Of a stretch of 64,000 nt of DNA, positions 46,672-59,819 are shown piece by piece. How positions within the stretch are numbered: position 1 is the stretch's first letter; each line of letters opens with the position of its first letter. The notes beneath the pieces are model-generated. The model was not told the DNA's origin and did no database searches. It saw nothing but the letters and a program-made list of their open reading frames with translations. Location of the stretch: assembly GCA_028023455.1 (NCBI GenBank), contig JAQFVV010006199.1, positions 4,972,972 through 5,036,971 on the forward strand, in the 5' to 3' direction. A program made the translations under genes and the position numbers. This DNA is from Epiperipatus broadwayi (taxonomy: Eukaryota > Onychophora > Udeonychophora > Euonychophora > Peripatidae).

Positions 46672-46687
46672 TAAACTAATATTAATA
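46672..46687 (+). repeat. Right TSD of fold-back retroposon
   Basis: This is identical to 46405-46420. Confidence 0.85.
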
Positions 46688-47699
46688 AATTTAATAATAA
46701 TCATCAATAACGCACAAATGAAAAGTTGATATTAGAAATAAATATTTTTATTCTAACAAATTAAAATGTTTAAAGACAAATTACTAATTAAATAAAACTG
46801 GAGAGAGCACATGCTAATCCAGACATGAATCCATTAATAAAAATAACAGTTAAACAATTAAAAAGTTTTTGGATAAACAAGAGTCTCTTGAACAATAAAA
46901 TTAAAGTCTCTATCAGAATTATTTTAAGCTTATTTTTAAGAATGGTTTGCCGACAATTTAGTCACAATCAGAAATAATGAATCATAGCTTACCAGTAAGT
47001 TTAGCGAGAATATTGTAGATTAATAGGCATAGTTTTTCTGAGTTATAATGAACTCATGGCCATTAGATTTAAATTGTTCTTGGTCCTGGTTCTAAAGGCT
47101 AGTCATGAAAGCTTTTCTGGGTTTGATGGTCTTAATTATGAACAATGGCAAAAGCTTCTGTCTAGTCCTGCATAAAGAATTATTTCATCGTAGGGTGGTC
47201 CTGGATTCCGTGACCCAGGACAAGCCTAAAGAAAAACAGACAAGCCAAGACATTGATGAAACTGGTCTTTTCCTTTTATATTCGAGGTCCAGCTTTCAGA
47301 CTTCTGCACATGTTATTATTATCATGGTGTTTATGGTTTATAATATTTTACATTCTTTATCATTTTTCAATTACAAAGTTCTCTTTTTTATAATGTCTTT
47401 AGGCCATCTTTAATTAGCTAAAATATTTTACTTTTAACTTATCTGGATTAGTAATTTGTGTGTCTTTAGTTCTCTCCAATTTTTACTTTTATTTTTAATT
47501 AGATAAAAAAAATATGGATGAAAAATTTAAGTTTCATTGTACGTTTAAAAATAAATAAATTATACTAATCAGAAAAAAATCTAAAAATGTTTTTCTTTTA
47601 AAAGATCGCTAAATTTACTTTTTTTTTCTTAGCTCTTAAATATCATACCGAATGCCAATATATTTGTACATATATAAATAAATGGTACAATATATAAAA
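46688..47699. other. Spacer with one uninformative open frame
   Basis: The 102-codon open frame at 47105-47413 has no recognised motif and is probably chance. The stretch separates fragments of LINE copy 3. Confidence 0.35.
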
Positions 47700-48170
47700 T
47701 AAATACTGCTGCTGTATTGGGATAAATATTCTTCAAAAGTTGACAATATTGTCGGTCTATATCTTGCTGGTTTAAAGCTTTTGTCATTGTGGAAATTCTT
47801 ATAGGTTCAAATGAGTTTTCATAATTTACTAATCTAATGCATAATACTAACTTATATTCATTGATGTTTTATATAAAATTTTGCAGTACACGGATGTAAC
47901 TCACTGTGATCAAACATTTATATTATGTACACTTTCCATCTACAAAAATGGCCAATATCTTAAAAAAATTAGCAAATTTTAATTTAGGTCCTTCACAATG
48001 TTTCTGAAGATTAGGAACAAGGACCCTTAATATGTTGTTTTAATAGTATTGGTCTCTAGTTTTACCTTAATATATGTATTGTAAGGATCGCTATAGGTCT
48101 CATCTCTATCTTTACCATTGAATGCATTTAACATAAATATATACGTGGATGTATTGATCTATAAAAGCTA
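47700..48170 (-). mobile_element. RTE-like LINE, copy 3, RT fragment
   Basis: This matches 20450-20650 and then 21470-21660 of copy 1. Shared landmarks are AAATATTCTT, GGTCTATATCTTG, TCATAATTTAC and TGTTTCTGAAGATTAG. It is badly decayed, with an internal deletion. Confidence 0.6.
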
Positions 48171-50589
48171 ATACATCTAATGAACAGTTTAAGTTGATGA
48201 TATATAATGGTATGAATAAAATTATATTGTAGTTTAATGAACTGGAAATGCTTGAAACAAAATCATAAATTTATTACGAAATTTCATTTGATTAATATTT
48301 TTAAAATAACCTTTGACAAAACGATATTGTTCAAACAATTGAGAAAGTTTTGTAAAACAAAACTTTAAAAAACCGATTTTATAATTTAGTGTTGTAATGC
48401 GAAGGGGAGAGAAAACCTGATAGAACATATGCAGTAACCATGACAACAACAACTTTTTTTTTATCTAATGGCTGGAAAAATTAAAAACGTATAGAAAAAG
48501 TTATACGCAAGATTCTTGTTTTTTTATTCATTAATGACAACAAGTCAGATAATTTAAAAATTATATTTTGTTAAAAATGTTTCTCAACATTTTAAAGAAA
48601 GAATAATTGGACACACAAGGATGCATCAAACTGTAAATTTTTTAATTTGATATATACTTGTAGAAAGAAAAAAAAACTGAAACAGAGGAATATTACTATG
48701 CTTCCATTGGAATTGAACTTTTACATGAACTATGGAAATTAAAGAAATAAATAAATTATAATCTATTGATTGAAGCATAATATGCAGCAAGATTTTTTAT
48801 TTATTTATAAGTTTTTTGAACTATTCATTATAAGACATGTGAAAAGATATTTATTCACGTGATCAAGCATTTGATAATTCTAGGACTGTTGAAAATTTAG
48901 ACTTAATAATGTTTATTATAAAAAAAAAAGACTTTAATCATGTTTTGTTTATTATATAGCTATAATGTGCTCATTGCTGATATAGAAAAAAAATTATATA
49001 TATATATTAGTGTAAGAATGATGCAGCTGTGCTAAAAATTGTTGTGAAAGGTCAAGGTGACTCAGATGGTTTTTAAAGAGGATGATGAACACGATTTATA
49101 GGTGTGAATTTCCACCATCACATATATAAGTATACAATGGCTACCAAATATTATGTAAAGTTTTATAGATCAATTGTGAAAGTTACCAAATCAAGGATTA
49201 TCCAGACTACTTGGTCAGCTTGTGGGAGATGGATAAATCTTTGGAGACACTAATTTGAAAAATGAAGCAAGTATAAGTGATGCTGAAAATTCCCAATTAA
49301 AATTTTTTTTTCCCATTCAAAAGAAGATACTCATGTTGATCAAGATGTTTATAGAATCATTCATAAATTTATGTTGATATGTAACAGTTTTTTTGTTGTG
49401 GTTGACATGTTGACGTTATAAATTTTGTAAGGTTTTTTTCTCCTTTATTTTTTTTACCGATAGAATTTAAATGTATGCCTTTCATGATGTAAAATGTATT
49501 TTTTTTAAATAAAAAAAAACCATAAATGGTCCTATTAGAAGAGAAAGAAGGACTGGACTATGATGAAATGAGTATATAGGAAGGTAAGACTTACTCTTTG
49601 ACCCATTAAAGACATAACATTTAGTAACAAAGTTAATTATTAATCAAATCCATATTAACAACTTATTAACAAGTTGCATACTAACCATTACTGATAAGTA
49701 CATATAATTAATTTAACCAATTGATGGCAATTCCAGTTCTCATTACTCATAATAGTCACAAACAAACCCATTAATTCAACTATATTTACAAAATAATAAT
49801 TTGTATATTAATATGATGATATAATATTTATTTTCTTCTTTTTTTTGAATTTAAAAAAAAAGGATGAAAACAATGTCATTTATTTAAATAGTATTAATGA
49901 CCATAAACTATTTCTTTTTATATGATGGCACAAAAGGTAGATGCTGATGCATACCAAGAATGACATATAGTTGATGATGTTATTATTTTATGTATATATA
50001 TATTATTTGGATGAGATTATGTGGAAGTGGTAGGAATCATATTTATGGTGTTTTAAAGTATATATTTATATATTTAAATGTGTTATATTAAATTAAAATA
50101 AATTTATTAATTTAAATTGATCATACATCAAGGGTTGTATGTAATTTGTTGACAATACATCACTGAATTTACGTATCTCTTGATATGGAAACATACATGT
50201 AATAGGTACGTAATAAGTGTAATATATGAACCATAATTTCAAGTCATTGCCCACATTGGATAGATATATACTTATAAATTATACCTGAACAGACTAACTC
50301 CTCAGATTACGACTGGGTTTGAATTCTGGGAATCTAATAAATTAACATGAAAATTGGGTGGATACTGTATGTATCACCAAATGAATGAGGGTTGAATGGT
50401 AGTAAAAGATCTTTTTTGGCTGTAGTGTTGCAGGATCTTTCCAATTTTCTATGGATGGCTGGATTCTTGTTCCAGTATATACCGTGGAATGGATTTAAGT
50501 AAATGGTTGAGGGTGGGTCATCGGTCCGTTACAATATATATCTTACTTCCCATCAATATATATATATATATTATCTTACCATATTAAAT
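48171..50589. other. AT-rich spacer
   Basis: No gene or element was recognised. Poly(A) and (TA)n runs are scattered through it. Confidence 0.4.
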
Positions 50590-51045
50590 CTGTTAACAAC
50601 ATCAATAACTTGAAATACAAAATTCTGCTACTCAAAATATAATCTAATTCTGCATTATTGTTATTTGGATGTTTCCATACACATTCACATTTAGCATTTT
50701 TTTAAAAGATATCTTTCATAATTTAGATTTTTCCACTGAAAATTGGACTTGTGAATCATTCCTCTCCCTTCTGAAACCACAATAAAATTACTCACAATTT
50801 TATCCTTTAATCAAGTTTTTAATTCTAGCCTTAAAGTTTTTCAAGAGAATTTTAAAATGTCGCTCGAGTGTTATAAAAAAACATTTTGTACATTTATATA
50901 AAAATCATCTACTTCTTTATTACAATGAAAACTTGTTAGACTATATACCTGAATTCTTTGTATTTGGTATCTTTATAAAGCCTGAATAACTAATTTTGCC
51001 ACTATGACTGAATTCAATAGCAACTGTTTTACATTGATTGTTTTA
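50590..51045 (-). mobile_element. RTE-like LINE, copy 3, endonuclease fragment
   Basis: This matches 21640-22110 of copy 1. Shared landmarks are AAAATATAATC, ATGAAAACTTGTT and TTTGGTATCT. No open frame remains. Confidence 0.6.
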
Positions 51046-51046
51046 C

Positions 51047-51235
51047 ATATAGGGGGTTTGAACTCAGACTTTCACACAATCCTCAACTATCCACACTCTC
51101 ATACTGCTAACACACTTGATCACACACATGTAGAAAAGGTAAATAATTGACGTGTGTGATCAAGTGTGTCAGCAGTATGAGATAGCATTGATAGTTGAGG
51201 GTCATGTGAAAGTTTGAGTTCAAACCCCCTATATA
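51047..51235. repeat. Family A fold-back without ribozyme
   Basis: Arms 51047-51127 and 51152-51235 are inverted copies of the family A segment that runs from GTGTGTGATCAAGTG to the B-box side (GAGTTCAAACCCC). The hammerhead half is absent. A 24-bp loop separates the arms. Confidence 0.8.
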
Positions 51236-54120
51236 TTACATATTAGAGTGTAGGTATAAAAAAGCCTGTACTGTAGAAAAAAAATCATACATTGCTTGTT
51301 TAAGTAATTTATTAAAATGATGATTTTAGATAATCTTATTTATTGATTTTAACCATCTTAAAATCTAGTTGCTGGACATACATAAATATAACTTTATTTT
51401 ACAAATTTAGTATGAAAAGTTATTGGTCTAAAAAATCCAATTTCCTTCATCTTTATCATCTCCACGACCTTCTTGTTGCATTGTATAGATTTATGTATAT
51501 ATGTGTTTGTATGTGTGTGGATGAATAAATATATGAGTAAAAACAATAACATTTCAAAAGTATCTTATTCATTTTGATATTTATTTTGAATATACATAGC
51601 TATTTTATGTGAATAAAAATTTAAAACAGATAAATCTCTCACGAGAAATTAACAATTTATATATTTCTTGTTATTGCCACTTTTCACTTATTTAATTTTG
51701 AAGCATAAATGCACTAGCAATATTCGTGTTTTTAAGACAAAGTGAATTTAAGCAAAAGTATTATTTCAATATATCATCTATTCAGGTACAAAAAATGAAT
51801 TAAATGATTTAAGGAATGATTAATAACAGTATTTACAATTTTAGTTTATCTTTTTTCTTTATTTATAATCTAAAATCGATAATGAACACAACTTTATACA
51901 TGGAACTGAAAACCTGAACAATGAAAATAGTGAAGTGAAGAAATGTACGAGTTTATGATATGTTTGCTTTCTGGACTGTCTGTAGGATATACTAGTATTG
52001 ATTGGCAAATAAACTGTGAACTTAAAAATTACAATTTCATGAATTGCAGTTCAGTTCTTTCACTTTTGGTGCTCAAATGGCACATGATATTTATAAGTGA
52101 TAAACCTTTTAGGTTATCATCAATTAACCATCAACCACCGCCTGATGTCGCTGTTGCTAGTCAAAAACCAATAGATATAATATTACCGGGCTGATTTACA
52201 ATTTACTTTTTTTTTATACTACTACATGTCAGCGCATAGCGCTGGAATTCGCAGGGAAGGGGATCCAATGTTTTTGGCAATCTGAGGGATCATCTGTCAC
52301 AACATACACAACATTTTTAAAAAGAAAATTATTTAATAAAATCTAATCTTTCCTTTTTTTAATTAACATCTGATCAAAAAAAAAATTCAATACTATTTTA
52401 AAACAATTTACGAAACACAATGCAATTTGAAAATTCCTCTCTGGTCAAGCTTATGCTTTGAAAGTCTCATAGCTGCCCTTGCACAAATTATGTTTATGCA
52501 TGATTTCTATATAATGAATGAATCATACACTTTTGAAATTAGTTTAACCTTAAAAATATGTGTACAGAAGTGTATCTTTTGTCTTACAATTAATACTATC
52601 TAAAACTACATTAGGTCATATAAAAAATAAGTAGTAAAAATGCACATGCAAAGATGTAGGACAACATGAATTCTACACATTCTCACATCATATTGTAGTG
52701 ATCTGTGATGAGTGCAATAGTACCACGAAGCACAAAAGCTGCTTAGCACCCACTGCTTAGTGGCGAATATGAACAGAACTGTTCTATAGGCCACATGAGT
52801 AGTATATTTCTGTGCTTTTGCATGGAAACAGTAACACCAGGTGGTGTTTGGTGGCTAATTGATGACAACCACCTTTTAATTACTTTGATGAGATTAAAGT
52901 AATTCAAGAACAGGATAAAATTCTACTCAATTCATAAATTATTATTACATTTACTTTTTAAAAACTTCAAAATCAATCAAATTCTAAAATTAAAAAAAGG
53001 TTTAAAAAAGAAAGAAAAAATATACAATTTGTAATGTACAAGTTGATTATATAATGTTTCATTTAACAAAGTACTAACATTATTAAACAAATATTTACAA
53101 AGAAAGGTATTTATAAGATAAAACTTAGATATTAGATTTTTACTTTGATTATCGTCTATGATTTTTAGATCAAGTTAAAGAAATAAATTTATATATAAGT
53201 GATTACAATAAAACTCTTTATTTTTACAAGTTACAAAATATAATGCAACAAAGATGGCGTATGAGAAATAAAAACAGAATCATTACAACAACAATAACAA
53301 AAACAAAGATATTTTTATAATGTATAAGTTGTTTGTCAAGTTTCCACAACTCACTGATAGATTAAAAAAAGGCAAGCTTTTGATGATATTTTTTACAGAA
53401 ATTATTTTTTATATATAAAAATATAGTAGCACATTTGTTCTCAGAAAACCAAGGCCTTTATAATAGTTTTAATGATTGTAAAACTATATTGGGTTTAGAA
53501 TCTGTAAATCATTCTATTCACCATTACCCAGTAGATTCTCATTTAAACTCTTTATACTTTAAGCTTTCTGATAAATACAATGTTTTTTAAATTTCTTATT
53601 TCTTTCAGTTCTAAATTGATAACTTTCATTTTATCATTCAAGATTTAAACATTATGGATTTTTTGTAAACTTTATAAAACTTTCAACCTAATTTTTTAAA
53701 AAAAATTTACTATATGAAATACTGTACAATATCAAAGCAAAAAATGAAATGTATGTGCTTTAAATAAAATTTTACTAGTAAATCTGACTGCATGTTTATT
53801 AGTAACATGCTTACTGCTATATCATAAAGTTTATTAAATTTATGAATTTTAATATTTTAACTTTTTGCTTATTTATACTATTGTTATATATATATAGAAT
53901 AGCATATAATTGAAATAGTGTGTATTGAGACAGCATATATACATGTATTCAATGTAATTAGGGAACATTCAACAAGCTTGCAATCTTGTTTCAGGAATTG
54001 GAAAATAAAAACATCTTCTTGCAAACAGAGTTACATCAAATTAGTGATTAGTTTAACTACTAAAGAAATTAATACATTGTACAGGCTCAAACATGCATTT
54101 ATATATATATATATATAATA
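51236..54120. other. AT-rich spacer
   Basis: No coding signal stands out. A short patch, CAGCGCATAGCGCTGG at about 52221, is palindromic. The rest is AT-rich. Confidence 0.4.
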
Positions 54121-54412
54121 TATGCAGGATTCGAATTCAGACTTTCACACGACTCACTACTCTCAGTGCCAGCTTATATTGCTAACCAACCTGATCACAC
54201 ACATGTTGAAAAGATAAATAATCACCAATATACATATTTCATGTTAAACCAGCAATGATCAGTTGGTCTAAATTACTATTCTCACACATAGATATACTCA
54301 GGTGATTATTTATCTTTTCAACATGTGTGTGATCAGGTGGTTCAGCAATATGAGATGGCACTGAGAGTAGTGGGTCGTGTGAAAGTCTGAGTTCGAATCC
54401 CGCATATACTAT
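54121..54412. repeat. Family A fold-back; right arm starts at the cleavage point
   Basis: The left arm, read on the minus strand, contains a hammerhead with core CTGATCA (G8 to C; complement of about 54220-54275) followed by the unit body to the B box. The right arm (54301-54412, plus strand) begins GGTGATTATTTATC, two bases after the ribozyme cleavage position, and runs to GAGTTCGAATCCCGC. The inverted arm therefore starts almost where a self-cleaved RNA would. Confidence 0.75.
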
Positions 54413-54989
54413 TAAAGAAATGCAAAGCAATATTTATAATAATAATTCAACAACACTACCACCGTCGATGTATTCACCCCCCAACTGCTGCAGCCACTAC
54501 TGCCACCACCATCACCCTTACTCTATGATTTGTTTTAGTGTCATAAAAGTTATATTTGTACAAAAAAATAGGCCAAATAAATCATTTAAAACCTACATTT
54601 ATAAATACTTTTATATAACTTAGAAATGTTGTTGGTTTAGAAAAATGTTGTAATCGAAATTTAAGATATTTCACTCAAATGTATTTCCTTTAAAATTTGC
54701 TGGATGTTCTAGAAATTAATGGCAAAACCATATGGCAATAAAGAATTTCAAAATTGTCTAATAGTTTATATAATTGAAGAGTGTTATTAGATAAAATTCC
54801 AAACACATAGGTATCAATCAGTTCAATAATTTTCAATATTCTATTTTAAAAAAGTTTACACTAAAAATGTTAATGATCAATGAAAAAAAAAAAATCTTAA
54901 TTTTAATGGATTATAACATTGTTTTTTTTTTTTTAATGAATAAACTTTTATTTGTTTTTTGACTGTAGATATCACTGTTAAAAATGATT
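54413..54989. other. Spacer
   Basis: No feature was recognised. A short CCACC-rich patch lies near 54460-54510. Confidence 0.4.
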
Positions 54990-55139
54990 TTTAATAATTA
55001 AAAGTGAAAGTCAGGAGAAATGGAGGAAAATAATGATAAGACAATAGAATGGAGTATCTATTTAGTAGAGTGACAAGAGATATCAGTGACAAAATAAGTA
55101 GTGCAATGGAGATAGCTAGGCAATGAATAAGTAAGTTAG

Positions 55140-55710
55140 AAGATGTAAATTATATAGAAGTAAAAATAAAAGCATTAGTTATGAAGTTTGAGCAGATGAA
55201 TGAATTAATTAATAGAAGCAATAAGAAATAGAAATGAAGTTCAGATGGTTGAAGATAATATTACAGATGAATTAGAAAAGTAAACTATGAAATAGTCTTG
55301 ATAGGGGACTTGCTAAATAGGGGATGTGAGATGTAATTACAAGGGAAAATATGAATAAATATCGAAGAGTAAGTATTCCTGGAGCTAGAATAAGGAATGT
55401 TACAGATAAGGTAAATAAACAGGGGGTAGAAATGTTTGAGGTATGGTGTGAACAAATAAGTTATCAGAGCCATTCAAGAGAATAATGGATAAATACAAAG
55501 AATTGATTAGTAGTTTGATTAAGATTAAAGGAAGAGTAGAACTAGCAGGATTACTACCAAGATTTGACAAAAGGTATATGTTATATAGAGCATGTTCTAT
55601 AAATGTAAGACTGAAAAAATTATGTGACAAAAATAATATATTTGTGGATGTGTGTGATTTTTTATTAGTAAGAAAGAGTTATAGAGTGAAATTGGATTGC
55701 AATTAGCAAA
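55140..55710 (+). pseudogene. LINE ORF1, SGNH/GDSL-esterase-like
   Basis: A GDS-like block I reads LIGDLLNRGCEM, with the catalytic Ser apparently lost. It is followed by IPGARIRNVTDKV, the PGA segment of such esterases. An open stretch (55485-55706, 73 residues) then gives KGRVELAGLLPRFDKRY, SINVRLKKLCDKNNIFVDV and DFL, matching the LPR, N-RL and FVD blocks before the Asp-His pair. The final DGLHL-type box is not preserved. In LINEs this domain is thought to help ORF1 protein bind membranes or RNA complexes. Assignment rests on block order. Confidence 0.55.
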
Positions 55711-55979
55711 ACAGGAAAATGAAGCTTTACAGGGGAGTTTGATTTGTGCTAAAATATTATAGTTCTTAAAACATATAAAAGGGGTGACATTTTAAATTAC
55801 AGTATTATCAAAAAAAAAAAGGTTAAGAAGGGAAAAGATGTAAGAAGTAAACAAAGGGTAGCAGATCCATATATAAGTGTAGACATCAAGAGAAAATGGG
55901 TCTGTAAAATTAATTATAAACTAATTACAAATACAATGGAGAAAAAAGTAAAAAAAAAAATCATAAAAGACTAGTAAGA

Positions 55980-56653
55980 AAGAAAAAATTTATTAAAATT
56001 GAATATTTGAATATGCAAGGTAGTAGGAAAACACAAAAGTGGTTGGAATTAAACAAAGTAGTTAAAAACAAATGACTTGAGGTATTATCAGTAGTGGAAA
56101 CAGATATAAGATAAGAAGAAGAACATACACTGGAAAATTTGGTATGGCAGGTATAAATAGAAAAGAAAAAGAGGTGGTGATATAGAAGTTATGTCAAAAA
56201 ATATTTAAATATATTTAAGTATCAAGAATATTTGTGGTTTGAGATAAGCTTAGAAAAACAAGAATGAATGGTAGCTATAATGTATATGGCCACTGGACAT
56301 AGGCAAACAATAATAGAGTGAAACAATAGCAGATATAAATGCATATTTAAGGATGTACAGAGTTCCAAAAAAAAAAAAAAAAAAATGGGGATATGAATAG
56401 GCATTTTGAAGAAATTGATGACTTGGATAATAAGAATAGACAGTGTTTGAACATTTTTAGTCAGAGAGTGAAAGTGAGCATTGGAAATTTATCAAAGAAA
56501 TACACATGGTCTAGAAATAATATATTTCACACAATAGATTATGCATTAGTAAATAAAAAGGGAATGAATAAAGTATGGAAAATTAAAGTGTTTGATAATA
56601 AAGAGAGAGAATATGAAATAGTGATCATAATTTATTTTATAATAGAAAGTTAG
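55980..56653 (+). pseudogene. LINE AP endonuclease
   Basis: It begins with FIKIEYLNMQG and passes through broken frames into an open stretch (56393-56653). That stretch reads DMNRHFEEIDDLDNKN, KYTWSRNNIFHTIDYALVN and KVWKIKVFDNKEREYEI. The GDMN, TW and IDYALV blocks are those of apurinic-type LINE endonucleases. The terminal SDH box is damaged. Confidence 0.7.
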
Positions 56654-57299
56654 TAATGTGATGGAAAATAATAATAAAAGTAGAAAGAATAAGAAAGATG
56701 TGGATGGAGAGTGAATAATAAAAATAAGTTAGAAGAATATTAAATAAAAGTAGAAGAAATTCTTGAAGAGATTGTTGAGGATGAATATAAGGACTGGTGT
56801 GGTAAAATAAAAAAAAAAGTGGCAAATGAGGTTTCAAGTGAGGATATTCAGAAGAATAAAAGTAATAGAAAAGTGAGAATTAATAAAATGGTAAAAGAGA
56901 AGAAAAAAGCATGCAGAGAATATAACTGTTCTATTAAAAATAAAAAAAAGTGAAAAAGATGTTAATATTAAATGGGGAAACTATTAAAATAAAAAGAAAT
57001 TGAATAAAATAGATTAGATAATTATAGAAGGAGAATGAAATTAAATAATAAATTATTGAATGATAAAAAGTACAAAAGATGGGAGTAAAATAATTGGAAA
57101 TATATGAAAAGAAGGAATGTAGGAGATAAAGAAATAGTATTACTAAAGGGTGGAGAGAAAGAGTGTAACTCTAGAGAAAAATTAGCAATACTATTAAATA
57201 AGTATGTAATGGATATAGAAAACATGTTAGATGAGAAGGATAGAGCGATAACAAACATAACAACACATAGTAATGGAAATATTATTTTTTTAGAAAATG

Positions 57300-58140
57300 A
57301 ATTGAATGAGGCAGGGATGAAGTAGAAAAGTGGAAAGGCAAGAGGCTTAGATGGATGGGCAGCAGAGATTCTGATGAATTTGAGAAATAGAGCCAAATTA
57401 TATCTATTATCATCTTTTAATAAGATGGAATAGAAAATAGAATTTCTAGATAGCTTGAATAAAAAAAGAGTAAGTATATTATGTAAAAGAAAAGATAAAG
57501 ACAGTAGAAAAATAAACAATTATAAACCAGTAGCAGTAACATCAATGTTACAGATTTTGTATATATGGTGGCTGGAAGGATGGCAAAATGAAAGAAAATA
57601 ATATAGTTGGCAAAATGCAAGTAGATTGTAGAGTGGATAGGAATTAGTTTATATTTTAGTCACACGACTTATTGGTATGAGTAGAAATATTGGTAAGCAG
57701 TTATATATGGTCTCTATAGATATAGAAAAGGCATATGATAAAGAAATTATAAATAGATTATAGGTAACATTAATAAATTTGGGAATGAATGGAGCTTTAA
57801 TGGATCTTATTAAGAGACTATGAAAGTAATTACTATATGTATCATTTAAGAAATATAGAAATACTTAGAGTTAAAAATGGGGTGGAATTAAGGTAAGGAT
57901 ATTCTATATCATCTATTTTGTTTGGAGAAGGAAATAGAAAGACTAGGAAGAGAGGTATAGATTCCATTACTAGATGGCAAAGAAGGGTCTACATTATCAG
58001 GTGTTTTATTTTCTGATTGTATTTTGTTGTGTGCAGAAAGTAGAAAAGATATGGAAATTGTTCTGAAGACTTGTGCATGGGTGGATAAAGAGATGGGGAT
58101 CACATTTAGTGGGAAAAAAATCAAAAGTAAATATGTATAT
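57300..58140 (+). pseudogene. LINE reverse transcriptase
   Basis: Recognisable blocks in changing frames are GLDGWAAEIL, NYKPVAVTSMLQI, SIDIEKAYDKEI (first catalytic Asp intact), VKNGVELR-GYS and LFSDCILLCAES. The last should be FADD but reads FSDC, so the polymerase is dead. Confidence 0.7.
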
Positions 58141-58559
58141 GCTTCAGAAAAAAAAGAATATTTTTGGGGGATATAAAGTTAAATATGGTGAATAGATATA
58201 ACTATTTGGGAATCATCTTAAGTAAATAGAGGACTTGTTTGGATGAATGGGAGAAAAAATGATAAATGAAACAAAGAAAAGAATGAGATTGATAAAGAAA
58301 TTAACAGTGTTTGCATATGATATGATGTAGCAAGATTTGTATGGAAAGTAGTAATGGTAGCAATGTTAACTTATGGTAATGATGCATCATATGTTAGCAA
58401 TAGGTTATTACATTTCTTAGAAAGAGTACTAAGAGAAGTAGGAATACATAGATTAGATGCAAATATATGGATAGCAAAGGAAGCAATTCAAGGAGAAATG
58501 GGATGATCAAGTTTTTGTATGAGAGATGCAAAATGTTAAATGAAAATGTTTTGTAGATG

Positions 58560-59230
58560 ACAATTTATGCATAGTAAAAGAATAGTTAACATAGCATTTA
58601 ATTGAGTTAAGAGTAAAGAACAGGTACAAAATTAGTGAGAAAGGTAGTATGGTATGTAGGAGATTTGGATAAAGAATTTATAACAGTATACTTGTACTAA
58701 AAGTGGGATGATTGTGTTAGGAGGATTGTTGAGTGTTATAGTGGCAAAAAATAGGACAGAAAAATAGATGCATTGATAAAAAATAGGGAGTTGGAAAAAT
58801 AATTATTATAGAAGAGTAAAAAGAGTCGAAATATATATAGAAATATACAGAATATTGGATGTGAGTTAATTTATGATAATAGCAAGGGAAATAGTCTGCT
58901 GTTTATGGTTTAAATGTAAATGGAGATATGTGGATAATTTGATCTGCAAATTATGTAAAAAGGCATGGAAAATGTTAGGCTTCTACAAATTGAATGCAAA
59001 TTTTTACAAGAAGAAAGGGTACAAATAATGAAGTTGTGAGAGAATAGATATAATTTGATTATATAGAAAGTGTGCTCAAGGATTTTATGTTGGGTTTGAA
59101 AAAAGATAATGGGAATCTAGTTATAAAGGCTATGACATGGACAAAGATGATGTTGTGGGAATGGGATGCAGCAGGAAAGAGAAGAAATATGAGGAACACT
59201 TAGGATTGGAAATTAAAATGGAAAGTCAGG
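58560..59230 (+). pseudogene. LINE C-terminal zinc-knuckle tail
   Basis: VRKVV-YVGDLDKEFITVYL, KWDDCV and LIKNRELE match the 35-kb minus-strand copy. DNLICKLCKKAWKML follows, the CxxC half of the knuckle whose H and C are present in the other copy. Confidence 0.65.
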
Positions 59231-59448
59231 TGTCTAACAGGTTTTTCTCGGCATAGTGGCTGAAAAATCCCTGATATTGATAAAGGAGTAGCCATATAAC
59301 ATCACATCACAATAAACAATATAATATCAGAATTGATTTTGTAATGTGTTACACAATGGAGCATAGTTTTCATTCTGTACTTTAAATAGGAATAATTGTA
59401 AAAAATATCTTAATACTTGAATGTTAAAAATATTACATATATATTTAA

Positions 59449-59726
59449 TATATACTATAATACACCATATACTCCTTATTTTACACTTTACAATGCAGTT
59501 AACATAAGATTTATTTTATTTCCTTTCTTACAGTTTCAACTGTCTAGCAGTCATCATCAGAAATTTTTTGAACTTGTTTCAGTTGTAGAAGAAAGGGTAC
59601 TGAGATAATAGCTCTGATGATGACTGCTGGACAGTTGAAACTGTAAGAAAGGAAATAAAATAAATCTTATGTTAACTGCATTGTAAAGTGTAAATTAAGG
59701 AGTATATGGTGTATTATAGTATATAT
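59449..59726. repeat. PLE-type inverted terminal repeat pair with hammerhead-like cores
   Basis: Arms 59449-59561 and 59613-59726 are near-perfect inverted copies around a ~50-bp centre. Each arm holds CTGATGATGACTGCT, GACAGTTGAAACTGTAAG. In the right arm CTGATGA is at 59614-59620 and GAAA at 59637-59640, with ACTG/CAGT as a stem II. Stem I is not convincing, so the ribozyme is either decayed or only ancestral. The arms may be terminal repeats of a PLE, because the same core lies in the 3' region of the PLE fragment at 60.3 kb. Confidence 0.6.
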
Positions 59727-59819
59727 AATTAAGCAATGCAAATAAGAAATGGAATAAAATTTAATTTTATATATTTAATAATAAATGCTTTTATTTATTG
59801 AGTGGATTCTTTCAAAATA

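Larger units (their letters stand above)
54990..59300 (+). mobile_element. LINE with SGNH-esterase-like ORF1, near full length, decayed
   Basis: In order there is an ORF1-like region (55.0-55.75 kb), a CCHC or linker region, an AP endonuclease (about 55.98-56.65 kb), a reverse transcriptase (about 57.3-58.2 kb) and a C-terminal zinc-knuckle tail (58.6-59.2 kb). The 3' end reads CATAACATCACATCAC, the same terminus as the 35-kb copy. Stops and frameshifts occur throughout. The clade is not assigned; an SGNH ORF1 is known from CR1/L2-type elements. Confidence 0.75.

Noticed and set aside
47105-47413. 102-codon open frame as a host gene.
   Set aside because: There is no motif, no splice context and ordinary composition for chance in this region.
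51043-51243. TTACATAT on both sides of the 51-kb fold-back as a TSD.
   Set aside because: The same bases are part of the family A consensus next to the B box, so they are element sequence.
57022-57519. 165-codon minus-strand open frame.
   Set aside because: It is the antisense shadow of the plus-strand LINE reverse transcriptase, rich in Phe, Leu and Ser as expected.
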